Positions 7,746 through 14,865 of a stretch of 42,717 nucleotides of DNA are shown piece by piece. The notes beneath the pieces were generated by a model. It was not told the DNA's origin. It saw nothing but the letters and a program-made list of their open reading frames with translations, and did not search any database. Location of the stretch: positions 1 to 42,717 of the forward strand of contig NZ_ATWY01000023.1 of the NCBI RefSeq assembly GCF_000421405.1, read 5' to 3'. The position numbers and the translations under genes are program-made. The stretch comes from Butyrivibrio sp. NC2007. GTDB lineage: Bacteria > Bacillota > Clostridia > Lachnospirales > Lachnospiraceae. Position 1 is the stretch's first letter. The number at the start of each line of letters is the position of its first letter.

Positions 7746-8285
7746 ATGAGTTATGGTGAGAAATCCAAGAAATCAACAATGAAGTATATAAAGGATAAGC
7801 AGCAGGAAATAAAGGTACGTTATAAAAAGGATGAATATCTGCTTGAGATTCTTCCTACGATTAAGAGGTCCGGACTTCCTGTCGCAACATATATCAAACT
7901 TGCAATCGCAGAAAAAATCGCTTCGGATAAGTCTCATCACGAAGAATTGGAGAAAATATTAGAAGCTGTAAAAAAAGCGACAGTAAAAGAAATACCTGCT
8001 ATCTTTGATGATGATTGCAGACAAATTATTCTGTTTGGTTCATGTGCAAGAGGCGATTATACTGTTAATTCTGATGTTGATATTGCGATTTTAACAAATA
8101 GTGACCGTGAAAAAGCTAAACAGTATAGTAGTCAGGTTGATGATGTTGCAGCAAAAATCGGAATTGATACTACTGCTGTTGTAAATTTCGTCTGCCTTCC
8201 CTATAAGGAATATCAGGAAAAGAAAGGATGGTATCCTTTCTTTAAAAACATAGACAAGGATGGAATAGTATTATATGAACGTTGA
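7746..8285 (+). CDS. RHH-like domain fused to MntA-type nucleotidyltransferase (antitoxin)
   Basis: A 179-residue protein. Residues about 12-62 resemble a ribbon-helix-helix antitoxin DNA-binding domain (a basic strand EIKVRYKKDEY, then GLPVATYIKLAIAEKI). Residues about 80-175 are a minimal nucleotidyltransferase with GS at 98-99 and D110/D112, matching the GSX10DXD pattern of MntA antitoxins. Those proteins AMPylate a HEPN toxin partner; here the partner is only a 56-codon remnant directly downstream, overlapping by 11 nt. TGGAGG lies at the right distance before the ATG. The catalytic residues are intact, so the enzyme may still be active. AT content is higher than in its neighbours, hinting at acquisition. 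The MNT call is strong; the RHH call is moderate. Confidence 0.85.
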   Translation: MSYGEKSKKSTMKYIKDKQQEIKVRYKKDEYLLEILPTIKRSGLPVATYIKLAIAEKIASDKSHHEELEKILEAVKKATVKEIPAIFDDDCRQIILFGSCARGDYTVNSDVDIAILTNSDREKAKQYSSQVDDVAAKIGIDTTAVVNFVCLPYKEYQEKKGWYPFFKNIDKDGIVLYER

Positions 8286-8445
8286 AAATTTGCGTACATT
8301 ACAGAGTATGGAACGAATACGAAGTGCATCTGATTATGATGACTTTTATGTAACAAATAAGGCAGAGTGTGAAGAGCAAGTAAAAAAGGCAAAAGATCTG
8401 CTGGATAAGATATGTAAGTATCTTGTTGCGGAAGATGTATTATAG
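8275..8445 (+). pseudogene. Internally deleted HEPN (UPF0332) toxin remnant
   Basis: A 56-codon ORF overlapping the end of the nucleotidyltransferase gene by 11 nt, the usual arrangement for MNT-HEPN pairs. It starts MNVENLR, like the N terminus of UPF0332 HEPN proteins, then jumps to RIRSASDYDDFYVTNKAECE, which resembles the C-terminal end of that family (R..SDYDDF followed by an amphipathic helix with EEQVKKAK). The ~70-80 residue centre that normally holds the RNase R-X4-6-H motif is missing. The frame stays open, so a short peptide may still be made. Best read as a decayed toxin; a small standalone protein is the alternative. Confidence 0.65.
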
Positions 8446-8471
8446 TCAGTTGTAGATGTATGGCTTAGAAT

Positions 8472-8512
8472 AAAAAAGATTTCAGTAAATACATTACTGA
8501 AATCTTTTTTTT
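8472..8512. terminator. Bidirectional terminator between convergent genes
   Basis: AAGATTTCAGTAA (from 8477) pairs with TTACTGAAATCTT (from 8494) around a short loop, with an A run on the left and a T run on the right, so it can serve both strands. Its right arm overlaps the stop codon of the minus-strand gene. Confidence 0.85.
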
Positions 8513-9543
8513 GCATCAGCATATTGCGCGTTGATTTCCTGGAGAGCTGCAGTGTCGCCGTCCATGTTGTCGGGGTGATATAGCTTTACGAGTGATTTGT
8601 ACTTCTTATCTACGCTTTCACGGCTGGTGCAGCCGGCAAAGAAGTCGAAGGTTGAAGAGGCTACAGGCTCGCGATAGCGCTCCTGTCTGGGATCGTCGTA
8701 GTCGTCCTCAAAGTCCTCGTCTTCATAATCTTCGTCTTCGTAGAAGTCTTCGTCCTCATCCTCATCTTCATAGAAGTCTTTCCCGTCTTCATAATCTTCA
8801 TCACCGTAGAAGTCTTCATCATCATCGTATCTGCCGCGGCGATCATCATAATAATCGTCTTCGTAATCCTCATCTTCATAGAACTCAGCGCGTTTATCGC
8901 GTCTTCGACTGCGTTCTTCCTCTTCAAGCTCTTTATTTCTGCGCTTCATCATCTTGTCGTACTTGCGCTCCTCGTGCTTTCTTCCGGCTTCCGGGAAGAG
9001 GCGGTAATACCTGCCCATGAACTGGGCAAGGAAGTTCTTTCCAAATAATGCCATAAGAACATAGAGTACAGCATCAATTACCATTCCGATAAACAGGACA
9101 TTTCCGTAAGAGGCAAAAACCGAGATGAGTAGTAGCACGCATACTACAGGAAGGAACATGAGAATGGTCAAAAGCAGCAGTGCAATATAAGCAGCCTTTC
9201 CCTTATAGGAGTGGACATTGAACATCCACCAGCGGAAGAGCTCTGCGAAGATTGCGGTAGTGACGTGCCTACCTCTGTCCAGCATTGGTGTTGCCTGCTG
9301 AGCAATCTCGCCGCCCTCGGGAATGTTACCCACAATACTGTTGAAGCCACCAAAGAGCATGAATATATTCACAATAAATAGCAGGAAAAAGACAATGCAG
9401 GTGACGGGAAGGGCTGCAAAAAAGAGCTTAACAACCTTAAGTAAGCTCTTAAGAAACCATGAGATAAGCGAAAAGAACGCCTTTAAAGCATATAAAATCG
9501 CAGTAGTAACTGCGTTGATGATCATTGTAAGAAATGAAACCAT
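8494..9543 (-). CDS. Membrane protein with acidic linker and C-terminal J domain
   Basis: A 349-residue protein with three parts. Residues 1 to about 165 hold four or so hydrophobic segments. Residues about 175-280 are highly charged: a basic stretch, then a long low-complexity run of D, E, Y and F (EDEDYEDD-like units). The last ~55 residues are a short J domain with YHPDN, the HPD motif that stimulates DnaK ATPase. I start at the ATG at 9543, where GGAGG is 4-5 nt upstream; the in-frame TTG at 9558 lies before that site. It has a promoter of its own (9569-9597). It may recruit DnaK to the membrane; substrate unknown. Confidence 0.85.
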   Translation of the reverse strand: MVSFLTMIINAVTTAILYALKAFFSLISWFLKSLLKVVKLFFAALPVTCIVFFLLFIVNIFMLFGGFNSIVGNIPEGGEIAQQATPMLDRGRHVTTAIFAELFRWWMFNVHSYKGKAAYIALLLLTILMFLPVVCVLLLISVFASYGNVLFIGMVIDAVLYVLMALFGKNFLAQFMGRYYRLFPEAGRKHEERKYDKMMKRRNKELEEEERSRRRDKRAEFYEDEDYEDDYYDDRRGRYDDDEDFYGDEDYEDGKDFYEDEDEDEDFYEDEDYEDEDFEDDYDDPRQERYREPVASSTFDFFAGCTSRESVDKKYKSLVKLYHPDNMDGDTAALQEINAQYADAKKRFQ

Positions 9544-9568
9544 TTTGCCTCCAATCAATACTTTCTCA

Positions 9569-9597
9569 ATTATAAGAAAAATGTGTCATGTTCACAA
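9569..9597 (-). promoter_or_regulatory. Promoter of the J-domain protein gene
   Basis: On the minus strand TTGTGA (plus 9592-9597) and TATAAT (plus 9569-9574) are spaced 17 nt. The -35 box touches the left edge of the long palindrome. Confidence 0.7.
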
Positions 9598-9678
9598 GTG
9601 AGTCAGTGGGGACGTTTCAGTTTGACTCATTTTGTGAAGCAAAATGAGTCAAACTGAAACGTCCCCACTGACTCACTT
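9596..9678. repeat. Perfect 39-bp-arm palindrome with 5-nt loop
   Basis: Arm 9596-9634 is the exact reverse complement of arm 9640-9678; the loop is TGAAG. Each arm is itself REP-like, with GAGTCA and TGACTC flanking a GGGGACGTTTC core, and resembles the 59-bp units at 581-698. It fills the space between two divergent promoters. Confidence 0.95.
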
Positions 9679-9706
9679 TACGTAGATACAGCTTTTCTCA
9701 TATAAT
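9677..9706 (+). promoter_or_regulatory. Promoter of the PRPP synthetase-like gene
   Basis: TTTACG (9677-9682) and TATAAT (9701-9706), spacing 18 nt. The -35 box touches the right edge of the palindrome. Confidence 0.55.
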
Positions 9707-9745
9707 TAAGACTACAGAAACGAATAGAAACATCGGAGGATAACA

Positions 9746-10840
9746 ATGACACAAAAGCTTGGAATAATAGCCCTTGAATCAGCAGCAGACATAGGAAAGA
9801 AGGTCAATGAAACATTAAAGAAATGGCGCGGAGAGGACTTTCTGATCGGTTGTGAGTGCCCGAGATTTAACAGCGGAGAGGCAAAGGGAATAATAAGAGA
9901 ATCTGTCAGGGATAAGGATATCTACATAATTGTTGATGTCTGCAATAATTCCCTTACTTATAATATGGACGGAGAGCCAAACAGGATGTCTCCTGACGAT
10001 CACTATCAGGATCTTAAGAGGATAATAGCAGCATGTAACGGTAAGGCTTACAGGATAAGCGTTATAATGCCTTTCCTATATGAGAGCCGTCAGCACAGAA
10101 AGACCATGCGCGAGTCGCTGGACTGCGCTGTGATGCTCAAGGAACTTGAGGCAATGAGAGTTCATGATGTTGTGACGTTTGATGCACATGATCCCAGGAT
10201 GCAGAATGTAGTTCCTCTTAAGGGAATTGAAAACATCTCGCCTGCTCTTCAGTTTTCACAGGCTCTTCTTACGGAATACGATGATATTATCATCGACAAG
10301 GAACATCTGATGTTTGTTGCACCGGACGAGGGAGCAACCGAGAGAGTAGTATTTTTGGCTTCCATCTTTGGCGTGAATATCGGAATGTTCTACAAAAGAA
10401 GAGACTATTCTACGATAGTTAACGGTCAGAACCCAATCGTTGCGCATGATTTCTGTGGCGGAGATGTATCAGGTATGGACGTGGTAATTGTAGATGACAT
10501 GATAGATTCCGGCGGAAGCATGATTGATGTTTCCAGGCAGCTCAAGGACAAAGGCGCAAAAAGAGTATTTATTTTCTCAACCTTTGGCCTGTTCTCAAGG
10601 GGCTTTGATAAGTTTGACAAAGCATATGAGGAAGGCGTTTTTGACCGCATGTTTATCACGGACCTTATCCATCAGAAGCCTGAGTTATTGCAGAAACCAT
10701 ATTACTGCAACGTCAAGATGGGAAGATATATAGCAGCAATAATAGATACCATGAATAATGGCGACAGCCTGCGTGCCATCGTTAAACCGGCGGAAAGAAT
10801 CAAAGAAACTATAGAAAACTATAAAAAGAATAAGGCATAA
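9746..10840 (+). CDS. Divergent ribose-phosphate pyrophosphokinase-like protein
   Basis: A 364-residue member of the PRPP synthetase/phosphoribosyltransferase superfamily. The PRPP-binding loop is VVIVDDMIDSGGSM at about residues 245-258, where canonical Prs has DDMIDTAGT; the usual flexible-loop DLHA motif appears as TFDAHDPRMQ. The chain is about 45 residues longer than ordinary Prs (about 315). The N-terminal half keeps the tandem phosphoribosyltransferase layout (SVIMPFLYESRQHRKTMRES). CGGAGGA precedes the ATG. It probably makes PRPP from ribose-5-phosphate and ATP, but the altered loop means a paralogue role is possible, with a canonical Prs elsewhere. Confidence 0.85.
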   Translation: MTQKLGIIALESAADIGKKVNETLKKWRGEDFLIGCECPRFNSGEAKGIIRESVRDKDIYIIVDVCNNSLTYNMDGEPNRMSPDDHYQDLKRIIAACNGKAYRISVIMPFLYESRQHRKTMRESLDCAVMLKELEAMRVHDVVTFDAHDPRMQNVVPLKGIENISPALQFSQALLTEYDDIIIDKEHLMFVAPDEGATERVVFLASIFGVNIGMFYKRRDYSTIVNGQNPIVAHDFCGGDVSGMDVVIVDDMIDSGGSMIDVSRQLKDKGAKRVFIFSTFGLFSRGFDKFDKAYEEGVFDRMFITDLIHQKPELLQKPYYCNVKMGRYIAAIIDTMNNGDSLRAIVKPAERIKETIENYKKNKA

Positions 10841-10852
10841 TATGCAAAAATG

Positions 10853-10861
10853 TGGTATAGT
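10853..10861 (+). promoter_or_regulatory. Extended -10 promoter before the CorC-like gene
   Basis: TGGTATAGT fits TGnTATAAT with one mismatch, about 46 nt before the start codon. Confidence 0.5.
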
Positions 10862-10906
10862 GTAATTTGACTTATTTTGCAAACCTATTTAGCAGGAGGA
10901 ATTATT

Positions 10907-12268
10907 ATGGAGGGTGGTCCCTCTTCAGACAGTATTATCGCCTTTTTTGTCATTCTCATAATTGATTTTCTGATACAGGGCTTTGGTATGGCTCTTGACC
11001 ATGTCAGCAAGGACGAGATTGAGAAAAAGAGCCTTGAGAACAAGGACGGTGTTAGCAGCAAGCTCCTTAAGCTCCTTGAGAACGAGACTCGTCATATAGA
11101 AGCGATGCAGCTTCTTACCATTATTTTAAATATGGTTCTTGGAGTTTTATGCGTTCTTAATCTCAGCAGCTTTTTTGCCAGGACCTTTGCATTTTCTCAG
11201 AGCATGGTAACATGCGCACTTGTCACCATCCTTACAGGTATTCTGGTGGCGGTTCTGATCATGAGCTTTGGAGTAATAATCCCAAGAAGGCTCGCTGCGA
11301 GAAACCCTGAGAAATGGGCTTACGGCTGCTATTATCCAACAAGCGTTTTCAGAGTGATCCTCTATCCGCTGGTTGTGTTATCAGATATCATATCAAGCGG
11401 AGTACTCTACCTGTTTGGTATAAGAGGAGATGACAAGCTCGTAGATGTTACCGAGGAAGAGATCAAGTCCATGGTAACAGAAGGTCAGGAGCAGGGCGTT
11501 ATTCAGGAATCTGAGGCAGACATGATCTCCAATATCTTCGAGTTCTCCGACAAGGAAGCTCAGGATATCATGACCAACAGAAATGCCATGGTAGCCATTG
11601 ATGCCAACAGCTCCCTTAAGGAAGCTGTAGACTTCATGATGGACACCAACAACTCAAGATTCCCTGTCTATCTTGATGATATTGACCACATAATAGGAAT
11701 CATGCACATAAGAGATGCCATGAAAAAGCTTGCTGACAGCACGGACTCAGATCTTCCCATCAGGAAGATAAAAGGACTCCTAAGACAGCCTAAGTTTGTT
11801 CCCGAGACCAGGAACATTGATTCTTTGTTCCACAGCATGCAGTCTTCTAAGACTCAGATGGTAATTGTCATCGATGAGTACGGACAGACAGCAGGTCTTG
11901 TTTCCATGGAGGATATCCTTGAGGAAATTGTAGGAAATATCATGGATGAGTACGATGAAGAGGAGAACTACGTAAGACCTACCAAGAACGCAGGAGAGTT
12001 TACGGTAGATGGCAAGACCCCTCTTGAGGTACTTGAGAAGAAATTCAAGATCTCTTTTGGAGAGAGTGAGTTTGAAACCCTCAACGGATACATCATATCC
12101 AAGCTCGACAGGATACCTGAGAGCGATGAGGACTTTGATGTAACAGTAGATGGCTATAATTTCAAGATTCTTTCAGTTCAGAATCACATGGTTACAAGCG
12201 TTCTTCTGACCAAATTGCCGGAAGAAGCGCCTGCTGAAGAAGAAAAAGAATCAGAAATAGCAAAATAG
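10907..12268 (+). CDS. Hemolysin/CorC-type CNNM transporter family protein
   Basis: A 453-residue membrane protein of the HlyC/CorC (CNNM-like) family, implicated in magnesium or cobalt export. An N-terminal DUF21 membrane domain covers about residues 5-185 with four hydrophobic segments and the IIPRRLAARNPEKWA motif. A CBS pair follows (about 205-330; DIMTNRNAMVAID, then MVIVIDEYGQTAGLVSMEDILEEIVG), and a CorC_HlyC domain ends the chain. Start is the ATG at 10907 after AGGAGGA; the TTG at 10877 is before the ribosome site. The last ~15 residues are very acidic. It begins the long + strand run. Family secure, ion specificity not. Confidence 0.92.
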   Translation: MEGGPSSDSIIAFFVILIIDFLIQGFGMALDHVSKDEIEKKSLENKDGVSSKLLKLLENETRHIEAMQLLTIILNMVLGVLCVLNLSSFFARTFAFSQSMVTCALVTILTGILVAVLIMSFGVIIPRRLAARNPEKWAYGCYYPTSVFRVILYPLVVLSDIISSGVLYLFGIRGDDKLVDVTEEEIKSMVTEGQEQGVIQESEADMISNIFEFSDKEAQDIMTNRNAMVAIDANSSLKEAVDFMMDTNNSRFPVYLDDIDHIIGIMHIRDAMKKLADSTDSDLPIRKIKGLLRQPKFVPETRNIDSLFHSMQSSKTQMVIVIDEYGQTAGLVSMEDILEEIVGNIMDEYDEEENYVRPTKNAGEFTVDGKTPLEVLEKKFKISFGESEFETLNGYIISKLDRIPESDEDFDVTVDGYNFKILSVQNHMVTSVLLTKLPEEAPAEEEKESEIAK

Positions 12269-12297
12269 ATTAACAAGTAATACGAAAGGAAGTTTTT

Positions 12298-13035
12298 ATG
12301 TCAGGACATTCAAAATTTGCAAACATCAAGCACAAAAAAGAAAAGAATGATGCAGCAAAGGGTAAGATCTTTACCATTATCGGAAGAGAAATTGCTGTAG
12401 CAGTTAAGGAAGGCGGCCCTGATCCTGCCAACAACTTTAAGCTTGCTCAGGTTATCGCCAAGGCTAAGGCCAACAACATGCCTAACGACACAATCGATCG
12501 TGGAATCAAGAAGGCATCCGGCGCTGAAGGCAACGTTGATTATAAGAACATCACTTACGAAGGATACGGCCCCGGCGGAACAGCTATCATCGTAGAGGCA
12601 CTTACAGACAACCAGAACAGAACTGCATCCAACGTTAAGGCAGCATTTTCAAAGGGGAACGGCAATGTTGGAACACCCGGATGTGTATCTTACATGTTTG
12701 ATAACAAGGGACAAATCCTCATCGACAAGGAAGAGTGCAAGGTATCATCAGATGATCTTATGATGCTCGTTCTTGATGCAGGCGCTGATGATTTCAACGA
12801 GGAAGAGGACAGCTACGAGATCCTTACAACTCCTGATAATTTCCAGGCTGTAGTTGAGGCACTTAACAAGGAGAACATCGAGACAGCATCTGCTGAGGTT
12901 ACAATGATCCCTCAGAACTATGTTGCTGTAACAGATCCTGAGAACGTTAAGTATCTTCAGAGAATCCTTGATCTTCTTGACGAGGATGACGATGTTCAGG
13001 CAGTATATCACAACTGGGATGAGCCTGAAGAATAA
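12298..13035 (+). CDS. yebC: YebC/PmpR family regulatory protein
   Basis: A 245-residue member of the YebC family, starting with the hallmark SGHSKFANIKHKKEK. Later family segments are present (GPGGTAIIVEALTDNQNRT; MFDNKGQILID). Length is standard. Members act as DNA-binding regulators, and some have been linked to relief of ribosome stalling at proline tracts. AAAGGAAG precedes the ATG; the gap to the CorC-like gene is 29 nt, so co-transcription is likely. Confidence 0.96.
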   Translation: MSGHSKFANIKHKKEKNDAAKGKIFTIIGREIAVAVKEGGPDPANNFKLAQVIAKAKANNMPNDTIDRGIKKASGAEGNVDYKNITYEGYGPGGTAIIVEALTDNQNRTASNVKAAFSKGNGNVGTPGCVSYMFDNKGQILIDKEECKVSSDDLMMLVLDAGADDFNEEEDSYEILTTPDNFQAVVEALNKENIETASAEVTMIPQNYVAVTDPENVKYLQRILDLLDEDDDVQAVYHNWDEPEE

Positions 13036-13064
13036 AACAAAACTTTAATATTGGGGGACTTAAA

Positions 13065-14768
13065 ATGAAACTGAGACGTGCATGGCCGGCGGTAGGCATC
13101 TGGGTTATATTTCTTATATTTGAATTTGCAATGGTGGCAAGTAGCGGTTTCTTTTTAGGTCTTTTTCCCAATGAGAATAAACTGATCTATTCCATAGTCT
13201 TTGCAGTACTTAGTATTCTGCTCATGTCAGTGATCGTGATATTTGCAGGCAGATGCAGTGACAGCATGAAGGCCAATCTATGGCCATCCAAGCTGCCCTT
13301 TAAGATTGGGTATCAGATAACCATTGCGCTTATACTCATAGGAGCTGTCTGGTACAGGATTGAACTGCTGGCAAATACGTCAAAAGAGATCACGGGCAAG
13401 ATGAGCCTGTATGAGAACGCCATGGTTGGCGGAACACCTGTAGCAGAGTACGATCTGTTATCCATCGTATATTCAACGATACTAAAAGGAATACTGTTCT
13501 TTACCGGTAACATTATAACGGTTCCGTTCTTTTTCCAGATTGTATGTTTCACAATATTTATGATCTGCGGCTTTTTCACAGTGCAGAAGCTTCTTGGCTA
13601 TGCAGCAGCTCTTGTCTTTACTGCTTATGTCGGCTTTATGCCGGTGTTCACGCCTGCATTTACAGGCCCAGAGCTTTCTACAGGCCCATTGTTCATGGCT
13701 ATGTTTGGCATAGAGCTTTTGTTTGTGGCTCTGTTTTTGGAAGGCTCTTTTAAGAAAAAATATACTTCCAAGGCATGGATACTCTGGTACATTCTGGTTG
13801 GTATCGTTGTGGGCTTTATGTCCTATATGGATGCCGGAACCATAATCATGATCATACCGTTTTTATTTGCAGTACTGTTTATCTATGGCACTAAGGTAAA
13901 AGAGGAAGTCGTAAGGCTTATCATTGTGGTTGCAGCAGCCGTGCTGACCTTCATCGGCATGTTTATCCAGGAGCAGGGATTTATGATGGCCGATGTACGC
14001 TTTGCAAACTGGGCATCATATTACTTCCACAACCTCAACACTTTTGATATGTTCTGGGCTTACACTGATTACAAGATCATCTATCTCGTAACTCTTATCG
14101 TTATGAGCGGAGTAATTGTGGGCTTTTGGAAGAACAGGACTGTTGAGAAGATTTCACCCTGGCTGTGGTCAATTCTCTTTATCTTTGTTTCTGTTCCTTT
14201 TATGGGAGCAACAAGGATGAATACACAGGTCTTCGTTACCGTTTACTACGCATTCATCTTAGGATGTGTTGCGTCACTTATCGCACTTCCTGCAGACGAG
14301 GAAGAGGCGGAATACGTTGAGAAACCGGTAAAAGAGACTGTAGAAGAAAAAGAGGCTGAGGAAATCAGGGAACTTGCAGAAGATGCAACTGAAGAAGGTG
14401 CAGATGAGACTGCATCAGAGTCACCTGAAGCTGCTCAGGGTGCGCAGAAAGTTACAGAACCTGACTACGAGTTCGAAGATGAACCCGAAGAGGAAGAGCC
14501 TCACGGACACTTTGTTCCCGAGGGAATGGTGCTTCCAGAGGATGATGAAGACGTCGACCTCACACCTCGCATGAAGATGCCTGAATTTACAGGAACCATC
14601 AGCCTTGCAGAGACAGCAAGACAGGTTAACGAGAAACTCAAGGAAAAAGAAAGAAAAGCAGCAGAGAAGAGAGAAACTGAGCGGAAATCAGCGCCTGTTA
14701 CAGACAAAAAGCCAAGAAAAGATGACTTTGACATCGAGCTTAAGCCCGGTGATGACTTCGATATTTAA
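13065..14768 (+). CDS. Polytopic membrane protein with charged cytoplasmic tail
   Basis: A 567-residue protein I do not recognise. Residues 1 to about 405 hold roughly ten to twelve hydrophobic segments with short loops. The pattern is loosely like GT-C glycosyltransferase-type proteins, but I see no catalytic signature. From about residue 408 the chain is soluble: very acidic to about 500, then basic (KLKEKERKAAEKRE), ending in DDFDIELKPGDDFDI with a repeated DDFDI. Such tails often lie in the cytoplasm and bind partners. GGGGGA precedes the ATG; the gene sits 29 nt after yebC. Real gene, unknown function, perhaps in envelope biogenesis. Confidence 0.8.
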   Translation: MKLRRAWPAVGIWVIFLIFEFAMVASSGFFLGLFPNENKLIYSIVFAVLSILLMSVIVIFAGRCSDSMKANLWPSKLPFKIGYQITIALILIGAVWYRIELLANTSKEITGKMSLYENAMVGGTPVAEYDLLSIVYSTILKGILFFTGNIITVPFFFQIVCFTIFMICGFFTVQKLLGYAAALVFTAYVGFMPVFTPAFTGPELSTGPLFMAMFGIELLFVALFLEGSFKKKYTSKAWILWYILVGIVVGFMSYMDAGTIIMIIPFLFAVLFIYGTKVKEEVVRLIIVVAAAVLTFIGMFIQEQGFMMADVRFANWASYYFHNLNTFDMFWAYTDYKIIYLVTLIVMSGVIVGFWKNRTVEKISPWLWSILFIFVSVPFMGATRMNTQVFVTVYYAFILGCVASLIALPADEEEAEYVEKPVKETVEEKEAEEIRELAEDATEEGADETASESPEAAQGAQKVTEPDYEFEDEPEEEEPHGHFVPEGMVLPEDDEDVDLTPRMKMPEFTGTISLAETARQVNEKLKEKERKAAEKRETERKSAPVTDKKPRKDDFDIELKPGDDFDI

Positions 14769-14805
14769 AGAGGTAGTGTAAAGCAAGTTATGAAAGCATT
14801 AGACC

Positions 14806-14844
14806 GTCCTAAGGAATCCACCGCAAGCGGTACCCCCTTAGGAC
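14806..14844 (+). promoter_or_regulatory. Two-tier hairpin in the leader of the M16 protease gene
   Basis: GTCCTAAGG (14806-14814) pairs with CCTTAGGAC (14836-14844), and inside it ACCGC (14820-14824) pairs with GCGGT (14827-14831). No T run follows. It ends about 21 nt before the start codon, just upstream of the AGAAAGG ribosome site. Confidence 0.6.
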
Positions 14845-14865
14845 CTTAGATAGAAAGGTACATAA

